From an uncultured Clostridia bacterium (GTDB lineage Bacteria > Bacillota > Clostridia > Christensenellales > DTU072): 64,000 nt of DNA. The translations under genes and the position numbers were made by a program. The stretch spans positions 62,001 through 126,000 of the forward strand of contig CAKQTC010000004.1 of the NCBI GenBank assembly GCA_934274515.1, read 5' to 3'. A model generated the notes under the pieces. That model made no database searches. It saw nothing but the letters and a program-made list of their open reading frames with translations, and was not told where the DNA came from. The stretch's first letter is position 1; every line of letters starts with the position of its first letter. Positions 1 to 9,884 of this stretch are shown one piece after another.

Positions 1-1
1 T

Positions 2-3000
2 ATGGCAAAAAATATTCTATCGACGATAAAAGAAGCGTGCATTTTATCTCTTTTAGTTATCGGTTTATGTGTTTCACCGATACTGTTCGGGGTGGCTTTC
101 GGCATTTTTGCGCTTCCTTATGTAATTAACCAAGTTAAAATTATAAGAAGTTGTGTAAGCGGCGACAAAATTTCGTCGATACTAAGAAAAAGCGCAAAAA
201 ATTTCTTTTTCGCGTTCGAAGAATTCTTTCTTATCGGATATTACGCCGTAGATAACCTCATTGTTCTTGTAACGACGCTTACTCGAATGGCTTTCGGAAA
301 AAATTTGTTACAATGGAAAACTTATTATTCGTCACAAAAAACACGCGATTTTTCATCTTATGTAAGACTTATAGCCTTGCCGACGCTTGCTATGACCGTC
401 ATAACCGCCGTTTTAATGTCTGTCGGAATTAACGTTTTACCATGTGCGATTTATATTTATTCTACATTTTTGACTTTCGATTTATTATATTGTTCATCGC
501 AAATAAGATTAAAAAATAAGACTTTGCAAGAAAAAGATAGGGAAAAACTAAAAGAATTAGCGGCGAGTACGTATAAATATTTTTGTTTTATGCGCAATAA
601 CAACGGCTTAATTGCAGATAATTTTCAACTAAAACCGTATAAAGGGCAGTCAAAAACGACATCTCCGACGAACCTAGCGTTCAGTATTTTATCGGAAATA
701 TGCGCTTATTTAATAAAGATAATTACTTATGATGAGTGCATTATTAACTTAAAAAAGATAATTTCCGCATTATCTTCGTTAAAAAAATGGCACGGTAATT
801 TATATAATTGGTATAAAATCAGTGACGGTGAACCTACGAATTGTTTTGTATCTAGCGTAGATAACGGAAATTTGGCGGCGGCGTTAATGCTTGCAAAATT
901 ATTTTTTAAGCAAAAAGGAGACAACTCACTTGCATCTGAATTTGAATTGATTTTATCCGGAATGCGACTGGATAAACTCTATGACGAAAGGAAAAAACTT
1001 TTTTATATCGGCTTTGACGGAAAAAAGTACTGCGGACATTACGATTTATTGGCGTCGGAAGCGCGGATATTGAGTTTGATATACGTTGCGTTGTATCATG
1101 ACTATGCGCATATATCAAGTTTGAAAAAAGATTATGTGGGCTTAGGCGGAAACGTTTTGCTTAGTTGGAGCGGAACAATGTTTGAAATGCTTATGCCCGA
1201 AATCTTTTTTGCGCCGCCTTATTGCTCGTCGCTATATCGAAGTGAAAAGTATACAGTCAAAAAACACCGAGAGGAGAAGACGGAAAACGTATGGGGAATA
1301 AGCGAAAGCGGATATTATGCGTTCGATGAGAATATGAACTATCAATATTCGGCGTTCGGGCTAAAATCTCTTGCGCTGAACTCTAATCAAACGGGGACGG
1401 TGGTTGCTCCGTATGCGGCGATTCTAGGTTTGAAATTTGATCCGAAAAGCGTAGTAGAGAATATCGAAGAACTCAAAAAAGCAGGTTGCGGCTTTGAGTA
1501 TGGTATGTTCGAAGCGATTGATTTCGGAGAGGGAAAGCATATAATTTATTCGGCGATGACGCACCATCAAGGTATGATTTTGGCTTCAATAACAAATTTT
1601 TTAATGGATGATGTTCTGCAAAAAATAATGAAAACATCGCCAAAAATCGCATCGTGTCTAGAATATTTTAATGAGAAACGTCCGGATAGAAGATTTCCGC
1701 AGAAAACTCGCAAAAATACGAAAAAATATACATCTAGCAACATAAACTATTGTAAAATATCGGATAAAATACAACAATACTTTCAAACAGCAGCATTATC
1801 TGATACTCAATACAGCATAATTTGCAATTCTCTAGGAGGTGGTTTTTCAAAATTCGGCAATATTTTGATTAACAAAAATTCGGGCGTTTATGAGGAAAAC
1901 AACGGAATATTCTTTTTTGCCTCGACCAACGGAAAGGAATGGTGTTCTCCTACGTATTTGCCGTTTGCCGACGATAGAGCAACGTACGAGTTCGGCTATA
2001 CTGAAAAGGAAATATTCTATCGTTCATCGCGGGGATTAGAAGAAAAAGTAGGTCTAATGCCGATGCTGAATTGTGAAGTCAGGAAGTTTTCCGCGGATGA
2101 AAAATATAAAAATGCGGCGTTATATTTCGATGTTTGCATTGATGAAAAAAATTCGTTCGATGCGCACCCGGCGTTTAGGAATTTGTTTGTGTCTGTAACG
2201 AAAATTTCGTCCGACCAAATTATTATCGAAAAAAGAATGCCCGGCGAGAACGGAGAAACGGCGTACTTCGGAGTCAAAGTTTTCGGTGTCGATAAAATCG
2301 AGTGGGAATGCAATAAGGTGAACTTCATCGGTCGTTGCAATAAATTAAGTAACGCGCAATTTCTTTTTGGCACGGACTGTGACAAATCGTATCCGTCGCA
2401 GGGGGACGTTCTCAATCCTTGCGTTGGGTTTCGCGCGGAATTTAACACGGCAAAAAACGAATGTACGGTTTGTATTATGTATGGTTTAGACAAAAATTTC
2501 GTTACACAAACGCTCTCTTCTTTTACCGAGGACGTTTTTAACTGCGCAATTCAGGCGACGGGACGTAGGTTTTTAAGCGAAAAATTTAACGAACTTTCGG
2601 GAGAAGTTTTATATGCTCCCTATGAAAAAACTATGTTAAAGAATATCGTGGATACCGGCAAAAACGTAAAATTCAATAATTTCAGAAATAATCGTAAAAC
2701 CATACAATATAATTTAGATGTAAATCGAGTAGAAAAGGTTAACGAATTTGTCGCCATTATCAAAGATTTTCGAGCAATCGGTTTTGAGGTCAATTCGACG
2801 ATTTACTCAAATAACGAATTAACCGATAACATCAAAAAATATGTAATAAAATTTTTTGAAGAAAACAAGATAAACGATTATATTTTCATTAGCGGCATAT
2901 GCGACGAAAAATATTGGGCATTTATCGAATTGGACGCCGATTTTAACTTTAAGAAGAGGCAATTTAGTTTTTCCAAAGTTTTTACCGCAGAAAAATATGC

Positions 3001-5212
3001 GGAAACATTTATATCTGAACGCATATTACCGAATAAAGTTTTTGAATGCGGAAACGGATTTTTCGATGAACGCGGAGATTATATCGTGACTAAACCTACT
3101 CGCGCGCCCTATACGAACGTAATAGGAGACGAACGGGGCGGAATCGTCGCGACCTGCGACGGAGGCGGATTTTACTATTTCGGAAATTCTCGCGAAGATA
3201 AGTGTGTAAGATTTGATAACGACCCGATTGAAAAATCGGCAGGAGAGAGATTCTTTATAAAAACTGCGACAGGCTATATCGATGTTTTCGGAATAAACAG
3301 CGCAAGTTATTCCACAATAGGAAAAGGCGTAATTACTTGTAATTTTAATAGCGATAAATTTAATTCAACCGTTTCGAGTTTTACCGCTTGCTATGGTGAC
3401 GTCAAGGTGTCTGAAGTACGAATTAAGAAGAAAAAACCATGTTATTTGGAGTTTTTATACGCTTTTTATCCTACGGCAAGTTGGAGGTACGACCCTGCAG
3501 ATACGGTTTTTACACAAAACGGCGATACTATTACCGTTATTAACATACTCAACGGGAAAGAGTTTTTTGTTAAAATTATCGGTATTGAAAAATCGAATTT
3601 AGCACTCATTTCGGACAAAGAGACCGTGCCGTTCTTTGAATATTATTGTGAAAAAAACGAGGAGCGCATTTATATCGTTTCATCGAAAGACGTCGCTTTA
3701 ATTCATTCGTTAAACGAAGAAAATATACGTTTTTATTCGCAACGAAGCAGAGAGTATTTTTCTTCGTTATCGGATATCGATTTTTCCACGAAAGAAAAAA
3801 GTTTTGACTATCTCGTTAATTTTTTGCCGTATCAAATAATTTCTTCCAGGTTAAATGCAAAATCCGGATTTTATCAAGTGGGCGGCGCGACGGGGTTTCG
3901 CGATCAGTTGCAGGATTCGCTTGCGATGTTTACTCGTCCCGAAATAATGAAGGGGCGTATTATAAGCGCGTGTCTTCATCAATACGAAGAAGGTGACGTT
4001 ATGCACTGGTGGCATGACCCGAAATACGGTCTGCGTACGAGGATTACCGACGATAAACTCTTTTTGCCGTACGTTGTTTGCAAATATATCGAATACGTCG
4101 GCGACGAGAAAATTTTAGACGAACAATATCCTTATTTAAGTTCAAATTCCCTTGCGCCAAAAGAACGCGACAGGTTTGAAAATCCGCGACAAACCGAATA
4201 TAACGAACGTGTTTTTTCACATTGTTTACGAGCAATTCGTTCCGCGCTTAAATACGGGCAACATAATTTACTGGTTATGGGAAGCGGCGATTGGAACGAC
4301 GGGTTGGATTTCGTTTGTGAAAAAGGTCTCGGCGAAAGCGTTTTTAACAGCATGTTCGCATATATGGTTCTAACCGAGTTTTCCGCGTTTTGTCCTCCCG
4401 ATTTACAATCGGAAATGCTTTCGACGGCGCGAGAACTAAAAGACGCGATAAATACGCATGCGTTTGAAACCGATAGATACAAACGACTTTTTTCCGATGA
4501 CGGACGGTGGCTCGGGAGCAGCCGTTCCGAAGCCTTACAATTGGATTTGTTAACGCAGGCGTTTGCGGTTATTTCAGGGGTGGCAGATGAAAAGAGAGCG
4601 GAAATTTGTATGGAAACCGCAAAAACTTTAGTTGACGAAAAGGCTGGCTTAATTAGATTGTTGTCGCCGCCGCTCACGCAAAAAGATTATCTCGGGTATA
4701 TTTGCGATTATCCGAAAGGTGTTCGCGAAAACGGCGGTCAATATACGCATGCCGCGATGTGGTATCTTATCGCGCTTACGAAAATAGGAAAGCAGGACGA
4801 AGCATATGAACTTTTTCAAATGATTAACCCAGTCGAAAAATGCACAAATTCCGACAAAAATGACGTTTATTCGTGCGAACCGTACGTTTTATGCGGAGAT
4901 ATATATTCGAATAAAGACAATTACGGACGCGGCGGGTGGAGTTGGTATACGGGTAGCGCGGCATGGGCGTACAAACTCGTAACCGAACATTTCTTCGGTA
5001 TAAAACGTCGCGGGAATCGACTTTATATCGAACCCTGTCTTCCGAAAAAACTCATAGGTTCCGTTATTGTATATCGTCACAAAAACAGCAGTTACGTCAT
5101 CGAATATCGAATGGGATTGTTGCCGAAAATAATCGTAGACGGGGAAATAAGGGACTGCATAGAACTCGGCGAAAACGCAAGAAAAAGCGTTGTGGTGGAA
5201 ACCGGGTGTTAG
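2..5212 (+). CDS. Cyclic beta-1,2-glucan synthase-like protein (5'-truncated by window)
   Basis: The 1736 residues visible match the C-terminal two thirds of cyclic beta-1,2-glucan synthases (NdvB/ChvB type). Membrane segments lie at about 12-45 and 118-165. A glycoamylase-like (GH189-type cyclising) region with a THHQGM motif near 519 covers about 185-545, followed by a beta-sandwich and a C-terminal GH94-type alpha/alpha barrel. The barrel shows GFRDQLQD near 1300, HWWH near 1334 and GSGDWNDG at 1427-1434. Known synthases run to about 2800 residues with an N-terminal GT84 domain, so the Met at position 2 is probably internal and GT84 lies outside the window. The family synthesises and closes glucan rings at the inner membrane face, and the GH94 part trims chain length. 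I cannot tell whether the product here is truly cyclic. No terminator is visible; a promoter for rarA follows. Confidence 0.8.
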   Translation: MAKNILSTIKEACILSLLVIGLCVSPILFGVAFGIFALPYVINQVKIIRSCVSGDKISSILRKSAKNFFFAFEEFFLIGYYAVDNLIVLVTTLTRMAFGKNLLQWKTYYSSQKTRDFSSYVRLIALPTLAMTVITAVLMSVGINVLPCAIYIYSTFLTFDLLYCSSQIRLKNKTLQEKDREKLKELAASTYKYFCFMRNNNGLIADNFQLKPYKGQSKTTSPTNLAFSILSEICAYLIKIITYDECIINLKKIISALSSLKKWHGNLYNWYKISDGEPTNCFVSSVDNGNLAAALMLAKLFFKQKGDNSLASEFELILSGMRLDKLYDERKKLFYIGFDGKKYCGHYDLLASEARILSLIYVALYHDYAHISSLKKDYVGLGGNVLLSWSGTMFEMLMPEIFFAPPYCSSLYRSEKYTVKKHREEKTENVWGISESGYYAFDENMNYQYSAFGLKSLALNSNQTGTVVAPYAAILGLKFDPKSVVENIEELKKAGCGFEYGMFEAIDFGEGKHIIYSAMTHHQGMILASITNFLMDDVLQKIMKTSPKIASCLEYFNEKRPDRRFPQKTRKNTKKYTSSNINYCKISDKIQQYFQTAALSDTQYSIICNSLGGGFSKFGNILINKNSGVYEENNGIFFFASTNGKEWCSPTYLPFADDRATYEFGYTEKEIFYRSSRGLEEKVGLMPMLNCEVRKFSADEKYKNAALYFDVCIDEKNSFDAHPAFRNLFVSVTKISSDQIIIEKRMPGENGETAYFGVKVFGVDKIEWECNKVNFIGRCNKLSNAQFLFGTDCDKSYPSQGDVLNPCVGFRAEFNTAKNECTVCIMYGLDKNFVTQTLSSFTEDVFNCAIQATGRRFLSEKFNELSGEVLYAPYEKTMLKNIVDTGKNVKFNNFRNNRKTIQYNLDVNRVEKVNEFVAIIKDFRAIGFEVNSTIYSNNELTDNIKKYVIKFFEENKINDYIFISGICDEKYWAFIELDADFNFKKRQFSFSKVFTAEKYAETFISERILPNKVFECGNGFFDERGDYIVTKPTRAPYTNVIGDERGGIVATCDGGGFYYFGNSREDKCVRFDNDPIEKSAGERFFIKTATGYIDVFGINSASYSTIGKGVITCNFNSDKFNSTVSSFTACYGDVKVSEVRIKKKKPCYLEFLYAFYPTASWRYDPADTVFTQNGDTITVINILNGKEFFVKIIGIEKSNLALISDKETVPFFEYYCEKNEERIYIVSSKDVALIHSLNEENIRFYSQRSREYFSSLSDIDFSTKEKSFDYLVNFLPYQIISSRLNAKSGFYQVGGATGFRDQLQDSLAMFTRPEIMKGRIISACLHQYEEGDVMHWWHDPKYGLRTRITDDKLFLPYVVCKYIEYVGDEKILDEQYPYLSSNSLAPKERDRFENPRQTEYNERVFSHCLRAIRSALKYGQHNLLVMGSGDWNDGLDFVCEKGLGESVFNSMFAYMVLTEFSAFCPPDLQSEMLSTARELKDAINTHAFETDRYKRLFSDDGRWLGSSRSEALQLDLLTQAFAVISGVADEKRAEICMETAKTLVDEKAGLIRLLSPPLTQKDYLGYICDYPKGVRENGGQYTHAAMWYLIALTKIGKQDEAYELFQMINPVEKCTNSDKNDVYSCEPYVLCGDIYSNKDNYGRGGWSWYTGSAAWAYKLVTEHFFGIKRRGNRLYIEPCLPKKLIGSVIVYRHKNSSYVIEYRMGLLPKIIVDGEIRDCIELGENARKSVVVETGC

Positions 5213-5225
5213 GTGAGTAAACCGA

Positions 5226-5254
5226 TTGACTTTTAGGTGTATAAAATCTATAAT
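5226..5254 (+). promoter_or_regulatory. rarA promoter, near consensus
   Basis: The -35 box TTGACT (5226-5231) and the -10 box TATAAT (5249-5254) are separated by exactly 17 bp. The expected start of transcription is about 5261, only 2-3 bases before the ATG of rarA. Confidence 0.75.
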
Positions 5255-5263
5255 ATAAGCGTT

Positions 5264-6550
5264 ATGGATTTATTTGAAAACAATCGAAATTCGGCAAAAC
5301 CGCTCGCCGAAAGAATGAGATGTACGAGCCTTGATGATTTTATCGGACAAAGGCATCTTGTCGGAGAAGGGTGTTTGCTTAGGAGAGCGATTAAGGCGGA
5401 CAGGGTAGGAAGTTGTATTTTCTACGGACCGCCCGGTACGGGTAAAACCACGCTCGCCAACATCATCGCGAATACGACGAATTCCGAATACGTTTACCTA
5501 AACGCGGTTTCGAGCGGCGTTGCCGACGCGAAAAAAGTAATCGAAGACGCGAAAAAACGTCTTGAATACAGTGGAACGAAAACTTACCTTCTTCTCGATG
5601 AATGCCATCGCTGGAATAAGGCTCAATCGGATAGCGTTCTGGGGGCGATTGAAAAAGGGGAGATTATTTTTATCGGTAGCACAACGGAAAATCCGTTTGT
5701 CAGCATGACTCGAGCGATAGTAAGCAGGTGTCGTATATTTGAGTTTAAGCCCCTAACGGAAGCGGATATTAAGACGGGGCTTTTGAGAGCGTTGCGCGAC
5801 GAATATAACGGGCTCGGTTCTTATTCGATCGATTTGGAAGATAAGGCGTTAAACTATTTTTGTTCGTCGGCAAACGGGGATTTACGCGCGGCTATGAATT
5901 CACTTGAAATTGCGGTTTTAAGCACGCCGTCCGATAAGACGGGCACCGTACATATTACCGCGGAAATCGCGTCGCAATCCGTTCAAAGGCCGATAATCGG
6001 CATTGACGAAAGTCAATACTACGATATACTTAGCGCATTTTGTAAATCTTTACGAGGAAGTTGTTCGGACGCGGCGATTTTTTATGCCATGCGTTTAATC
6101 GGTGCAGGGTGCGACCCTTTGCTTCTGTTTCGAAGACTTATAGTTCATTCTGCCGAAGACGTAGGTCTTGCCGACCCGAACGCGCTTACCGTAGCGACGT
6201 CCGCAATGCTCGCTTTTGAGAAGATAGGGTTACCGGAAGGGTTAATTCCGCTTATCGAAGCGATAGTTTACGTTTGTAAAGCACCGAAGTCTAACAGCGT
6301 CGTTAATGCGATGAAAGCGGCGCAGAAAGTTGCCGAAGAAGGACACAATGACGTACCGTACTATTTGCGCGACAGAAATTTCAAACTAGATAAACCCGAA
6401 GGATATAAGTATCCGCACGATTACGGCGGATACGTCGAACAACAGTATTTACCCGAAGATATAAAAGACAAAAAATTTTACGTTCCGTCGAACAACGGCG
6501 ACGAAAAGTATTACCACGGAATTTGGAACAGCAAAGGAGATATTGAATGA
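5264..6550 (+). CDS. rarA: Replication-associated recombination protein A (AAA+ ATPase)
   Basis: RarA/MgsA is a clamp-loader-like AAA+ ATPase that acts at stalled replication forks. The protein shows Walker A GPPGTGKTT near residues 55-63, a Walker B LLLDECHRW near 110, a sensor-type GSTTENPF and the C-terminal MgsA tetramerisation domain, which ends with the typical KFYVPSNNGDEK stretch. I use ATG 5264 (428 aa, beginning MDLFENNRN). The upstream GTG at 5237 falls inside the promoter. No Shine-Dalgarno sequence precedes the ATG, and the -10 box lies 9 bp upstream, so the mRNA looks leaderless. The stop overlaps the ABC ATPase start (ATGA). Confidence 0.93.
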   Translation: MDLFENNRNSAKPLAERMRCTSLDDFIGQRHLVGEGCLLRRAIKADRVGSCIFYGPPGTGKTTLANIIANTTNSEYVYLNAVSSGVADAKKVIEDAKKRLEYSGTKTYLLLDECHRWNKAQSDSVLGAIEKGEIIFIGSTTENPFVSMTRAIVSRCRIFEFKPLTEADIKTGLLRALRDEYNGLGSYSIDLEDKALNYFCSSANGDLRAAMNSLEIAVLSTPSDKTGTVHITAEIASQSVQRPIIGIDESQYYDILSAFCKSLRGSCSDAAIFYAMRLIGAGCDPLLLFRRLIVHSAEDVGLADPNALTVATSAMLAFEKIGLPEGLIPLIEAIVYVCKAPKSNSVVNAMKAAQKVAEEGHNDVPYYLRDRNFKLDKPEGYKYPHDYGGYVEQQYLPEDIKDKKFYVPSNNGDEKYYHGIWNSKGDIE

Positions 6551-7284
6551 TTAAAGTAGAACATTTGACAAAATCGTACGCAGGAAGTGACGTTAAAGCA
6601 GTGTCCGACGTAAGTTTTACGGTCGAAGACGGTCAAATTGTCGGCTTTGTCGGGCCTAACGGCGCGGGGAAAAGTACGACGATAAAATGTCTTACCGGGA
6701 TTTTGCCTTTTTCCGAAGGGACGATAACCGTTGGCGGTTTCGATATTCGCTCGCAGGCGATAGACGCTAAACGACTGATTGCATTCGTTGCGGACGAAAA
6801 CATACTTTACAACGGACTGACCGGTAATCAATACATAAATATGATAGCGTCGATTTTCGGAGTTAGCAAACGGGACAAAGAAGAAAGAACCGCTCGTTAT
6901 GCCGCGATTTTCGATATGACGGACAAACTCGGAGACAAAATCGGGGCATATTCTCACGGAATGAAACAAAAAATCAGTATAATAGCAGGGCTGGTGCACG
7001 ACCCGAAAGTGTGGATACTCGACGAACCGATGACCGGTTTGGACCCGAAAGCGAGTTTTGAACTTAAAAATATTATGAAAGACCGCGCGAAAAACGGGAA
7101 TTCGGTATTGTTTTCTTCACACGTTCTCGAAGTTGTAGAGAAATTATGTGATAAAGTCGTAATCATCAAAAAAGGACGTATCGTAACCGAATGTACCGCG
7201 GATGAACTGCGCCAAAAGAGCGAAGACGTATCGTTGGAAGAACTTTTCCTTAAAATAACGGGAGCGAACAATGAAAGCATTTAG
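6547..7284 (+). CDS. ABC transporter ATP-binding protein, ABC-2 exporter type
   Basis: This 245-residue nucleotide-binding subunit has Walker A GPNGAGKST (about 36-44), a signature YSHGMKQK (about 135-142, in place of LSGGQ, common in ABC-2 exporters), Walker B VWILDEP (about 155-161) and a switch-region SSHVLEVVEKLC. It should energise the membrane protein encoded just downstream. It starts by ATGA overlap with rarA and overlaps the permease gene by 14 bp, so all three are probably cotranscribed. The substrate cannot be read from sequence. Confidence 0.9.
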   Translation: MIKVEHLTKSYAGSDVKAVSDVSFTVEDGQIVGFVGPNGAGKSTTIKCLTGILPFSEGTITVGGFDIRSQAIDAKRLIAFVADENILYNGLTGNQYINMIASIFGVSKRDKEERTARYAAIFDMTDKLGDKIGAYSHGMKQKISIIAGLVHDPKVWILDEPMTGLDPKASFELKNIMKDRAKNGNSVLFSSHVLEVVEKLCDKVVIIKKGRIVTECTADELRQKSEDVSLEELFLKITGANNESI

Positions 7285-8998
7285 TTTCGCGCACTATAAA
7301 GTCTTGCTGAAAGTGTTTTTTTCTAATATATTTGTATTGTCGAGATTGAAGAAAAACAAAAGCAATAATACTCCCTCGCTCGAAAGCGTAAACGTCGCTC
7401 GTGTAAACGTGAAAAAAGTTTTCGGGACGATTTTAACTGTTTTTTTAGCGGTGTTATTCTTATTTTATCTTGCGATGATGGCGGTTTCCCTTACGAAAAT
7501 CGCAGTTGCAACCGATAAATTTTCCGTTTTACCTTATTCCATAATCGGAATGGGACAACTTCTCATACTTTTTCTCGGTATGGGCGCGACGTTTAATATG
7601 TTGTATTTTAGCGGAGATAACGAACTTTTAGCCTCGCTTCCGGTGTCCGAAACGACGGTTTTTATGGCAAAATTTACGGTTTCATACGTTTCGCAACTGC
7701 TTGTTTCGATATGCTTGCTTTTGCCGACGCTGATTGCGTGCGGCGTTTCCGCAAGCGTGCTCGGTATGCACGTTCCCGTATCTTTTTACTTTTTAGCGGT
7801 TTTTACCCCGCTGGTCGCTCCGCTTTTGCCCCTTCTTGCGGTTACGATAATTTCTATACCGATAATGTATTTCGTATCCTTTTTTAAGAACAGAGAATTG
7901 ATAAAAAATGTACTTTCGATCGTTGTTTCCTTCGGATTTATGGCGTTGTATTTAGCGTTTGTTTTTTCTTCATACGGAATAACCGGAGAGGGTGAAACGA
8001 CGATATTGCCGTCGGCAATTATCAACGTCGGGCGTTTTGCGATTTTTAATTATCACTGGGTCGAGGCGATGCTCGGGCGTGACGTCGCGCTTAACGTTTT
8101 TCTTTACTTTATTATAATAATAGTCGCCCTTGCGGTTATCTTTACGCTTAGCGCGTTGACTTATAAAAAAGCGGTTTCTTTTTCGCTAGAAAAAGGAACA
8201 TGTTCTTTCAAAAAACATACAAAATCGAATAAAACCGATAAATATTCGTCAAACGGGTTTGTTAAAATGTTTTTTATTAAAGATTTGAAAACGATTATAT
8301 CCGAGCCTACATTGCTGCTTTCAATGTTGATGGGTATAGTGTTTATTCCCGTATTTACAGCGATTTCGAGTAAATTAATGTTTGCGGATATGGAACTTAA
8401 TCTTTATACGGAAGAACTTCTTTCATTGGGGTTCGTAACGTACCTTTCTTTCGTTATGCTCGGAAGCACTAACTATTCGTCCCTTACCGGGATAACCATA
8501 GAAGGGAAAAACATCACGCTAATTAAGTCGTTACCGATAGAATGTAAAGACCTTATCAAGGGAAAACTTCTTGTTGCGAACACGTATTGTCTAATCGTTT
8601 CGTTGGAGTTTTTCGTTGCTTTCGCATTAACAAGCAAAACTCGACTCGGTCCGCTCGTTGGGCTTATCGCCGCGGTGTTTATGTTTATCGGCGGATTCGG
8701 CGCGTCGTGTTTTTGTCTGTATTCCGATTTGAAAAAGCCTAATTTTCAATGGGAAAATATGGCGCAAATGACAAAAAACAACAAGAAAATGTTTTCGCGT
8801 GTTATAATGAACGTCGGACTTGGACTATTGTTTTTTATTTCCGCAATAATTGCCGCGCTTGTGCTTAAAGATAACCCTCTTGCGTCGCACGGAGTGTTTT
8901 TCGCTTTGTTTGCGACAGTGTGTGTGCTTTATGCGATCGTTGCTTTTAATAAACTTTGGAAAAATAAGGAAAAACTGTTTGACGCAATCGAATGTTAA
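7271..8998 (+). CDS. ABC-2 type exporter membrane subunit (predicted)
   Basis: A 575-residue polytopic protein with roughly a dozen hydrophobic segments, beginning at about residues 55-75 and ending near 560. A basic cytoplasmic stretch sits near 310-330, between two similar membrane halves. Such two-halved permeases pair with a single ATPase gene, and here that gene overlaps by 14 bp. The motif LLASLPVSETTVFMAKF after the second helix is typical of clostridial ABC-2 permeases that lack an assigned substrate. It is followed 13 bp later by ruvX. Confidence 0.75.
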   Translation: MKAFSFAHYKVLLKVFFSNIFVLSRLKKNKSNNTPSLESVNVARVNVKKVFGTILTVFLAVLFLFYLAMMAVSLTKIAVATDKFSVLPYSIIGMGQLLILFLGMGATFNMLYFSGDNELLASLPVSETTVFMAKFTVSYVSQLLVSICLLLPTLIACGVSASVLGMHVPVSFYFLAVFTPLVAPLLPLLAVTIISIPIMYFVSFFKNRELIKNVLSIVVSFGFMALYLAFVFSSYGITGEGETTILPSAIINVGRFAIFNYHWVEAMLGRDVALNVFLYFIIIIVALAVIFTLSALTYKKAVSFSLEKGTCSFKKHTKSNKTDKYSSNGFVKMFFIKDLKTIISEPTLLLSMLMGIVFIPVFTAISSKLMFADMELNLYTEELLSLGFVTYLSFVMLGSTNYSSLTGITIEGKNITLIKSLPIECKDLIKGKLLVANTYCLIVSLEFFVAFALTSKTRLGPLVGLIAAVFMFIGGFGASCFCLYSDLKKPNFQWENMAQMTKNNKKMFSRVIMNVGLGLLFFISAIIAALVLKDNPLASHGVFFALFATVCVLYAIVAFNKLWKNKEKLFDAIEC

Positions 8999-9011
8999 TA
9001 GGAGATAACGA

Positions 9012-9425
9012 ATGAGAAAAATGGCTTTGGACGTGGGGACTGTTCGGATAGGAATAGCGACGAGCGACCCTATGGGAATTATTGCGTCGGGTTACGAAAC
9101 ATATACGAGAACGGGTAACGTCGAACGAGATATGCAGTATATTGCGAAACTTGCTTCTGACAAAGGTTGCGATACGTTTGTCATCGGGTTACCGCTTAAT
9201 ATGGACGGAACGGAAGGGGAAAAAGTGCAAGAGATACGGGCTTTTGCGAAAGAATTGTCGAAATACAGTCCGCTTAAAATCGCGTTTCAAGACGAAAGAT
9301 GGAGTACGGTGAGTGCGGAAAAAATGCTTATACAAAGTTCCGTACGCCGCGAAAAAAGAAAAAAAGTTATTGATAAGGTTGCGGCAACGATAATATTGCA
9401 GACTTATCTTGACAAAATAAATTAA
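9012..9425 (+). CDS. ruvX: RuvX/YqgF Holliday-junction-resolvase-like nuclease
   Basis: A 137-residue RNase H-fold protein with the three acidic motifs of the family: LDVGTVRIG at the start (Asp7), GLPLNMDG near 60 and DERWST near 95, plus the C-terminal DKVAATIILQTYL. The family is implicated in pre-16S rRNA 5'-end processing and was first named as a putative Holliday junction resolvase. SD GGAG lies about 8 bp before the ATG. The gene sits just upstream of a DUF1292 gene, as in Bacillus (yrrK-yrzB). Confidence 0.93.
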   Translation: MRKMALDVGTVRIGIATSDPMGIIASGYETYTRTGNVERDMQYIAKLASDKGCDTFVIGLPLNMDGTEGEKVQEIRAFAKELSKYSPLKIAFQDERWSTVSAEKMLIQSSVRREKRKKVIDKVAATIILQTYLDKIN

Positions 9426-9444
9426 AGAAAAGGAGAATACGAAA

Positions 9445-9744
9445 ATGACCGACGAAAGAAAGGACGATATAACAATCGACGAAAACGACGAACTCATTAC
9501 GATGACCTACGATGACGGAACGAGTGAAAATTTTTATAACCTTGCCGAACTAGATTACGAAGGCAAATGGTATATTTATCTCGAACCCGTAGACCCGCCC
9601 GAGGACTACGAAGAAGGCGACGTTTATATCTACGAAGAGGCAGAAGACGAAAACGGCGAAGAAATTTTATTGCCGGTGGAAGACGACGCGTTGCTCGAAA
9701 AATTAATCGAACTGCTTAACGACGAAGTAGAAGCCGAAGAGTAA
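9445..9744 (+). CDS. DUF1292 family acidic protein (YrzB-like)
   Basis: A 99-residue, highly acidic protein (many Asp/Glu, with the pattern DDGTSENFYNLAEL followed by YIYLEP and a C-terminal LLEKLIELLNDE helix) that fits DUF1292. Its function is unknown. The start is supported by AAAAGGAG 10 bp upstream. It lies 19 bp downstream of ruvX, matching the conserved Bacillota arrangement. Confidence 0.82.
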   Translation: MTDERKDDITIDENDELITMTYDDGTSENFYNLAELDYEGKWYIYLEPVDPPEDYEEGDVYIYEEAEDENGEEILLPVEDDALLEKLIELLNDEVEAEE

Positions 9745-9754
9745 TTTTCTTAAA

Positions 9755-9812
9755 TTTGTTTACGGTTGTTAATATTGACGAGAATGTCCGTTTATTACAA
9801 CCGTAAAACAAA
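9755..9812 (+). repeat. Imperfect inverted repeat downstream of the DUF1292 gene
   Basis: The left arm (9755-9769) and right arm (9797-9812) are complementary over about 15 bp with one bulge, around a 27-base loop. Neither strand has a clear U-tract after the stem, so this is not a classical terminator. It could be a 3'-end stabilising structure or a weak terminator. Confidence 0.4.
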
Positions 9813-9849
9813 TAAATCGATAAAAATTGTATAAAACGGCAAAAAACGA

Positions 9850-9878
9850 TTGCAAACGCCGTAAAGATATGATAATAT
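9850..9878 (+). promoter_or_regulatory. rpsB-tsf promoter
   Basis: A -35 box TTGCAA (9850-9855) lies 17 bp from a -10 box TAATAT (9873-9878) carrying an extended TGA. It predicts a start near 9885 and a leader of about 97 bases before rpsB. Confidence 0.6.
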
Positions 9879-9884
9879 ATTGAC

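Noticed and set aside
5237..5263. GTG start for rarA
   Set aside because: The GTG lies between the -35 and -10 boxes, so it would not be in the predicted transcript.
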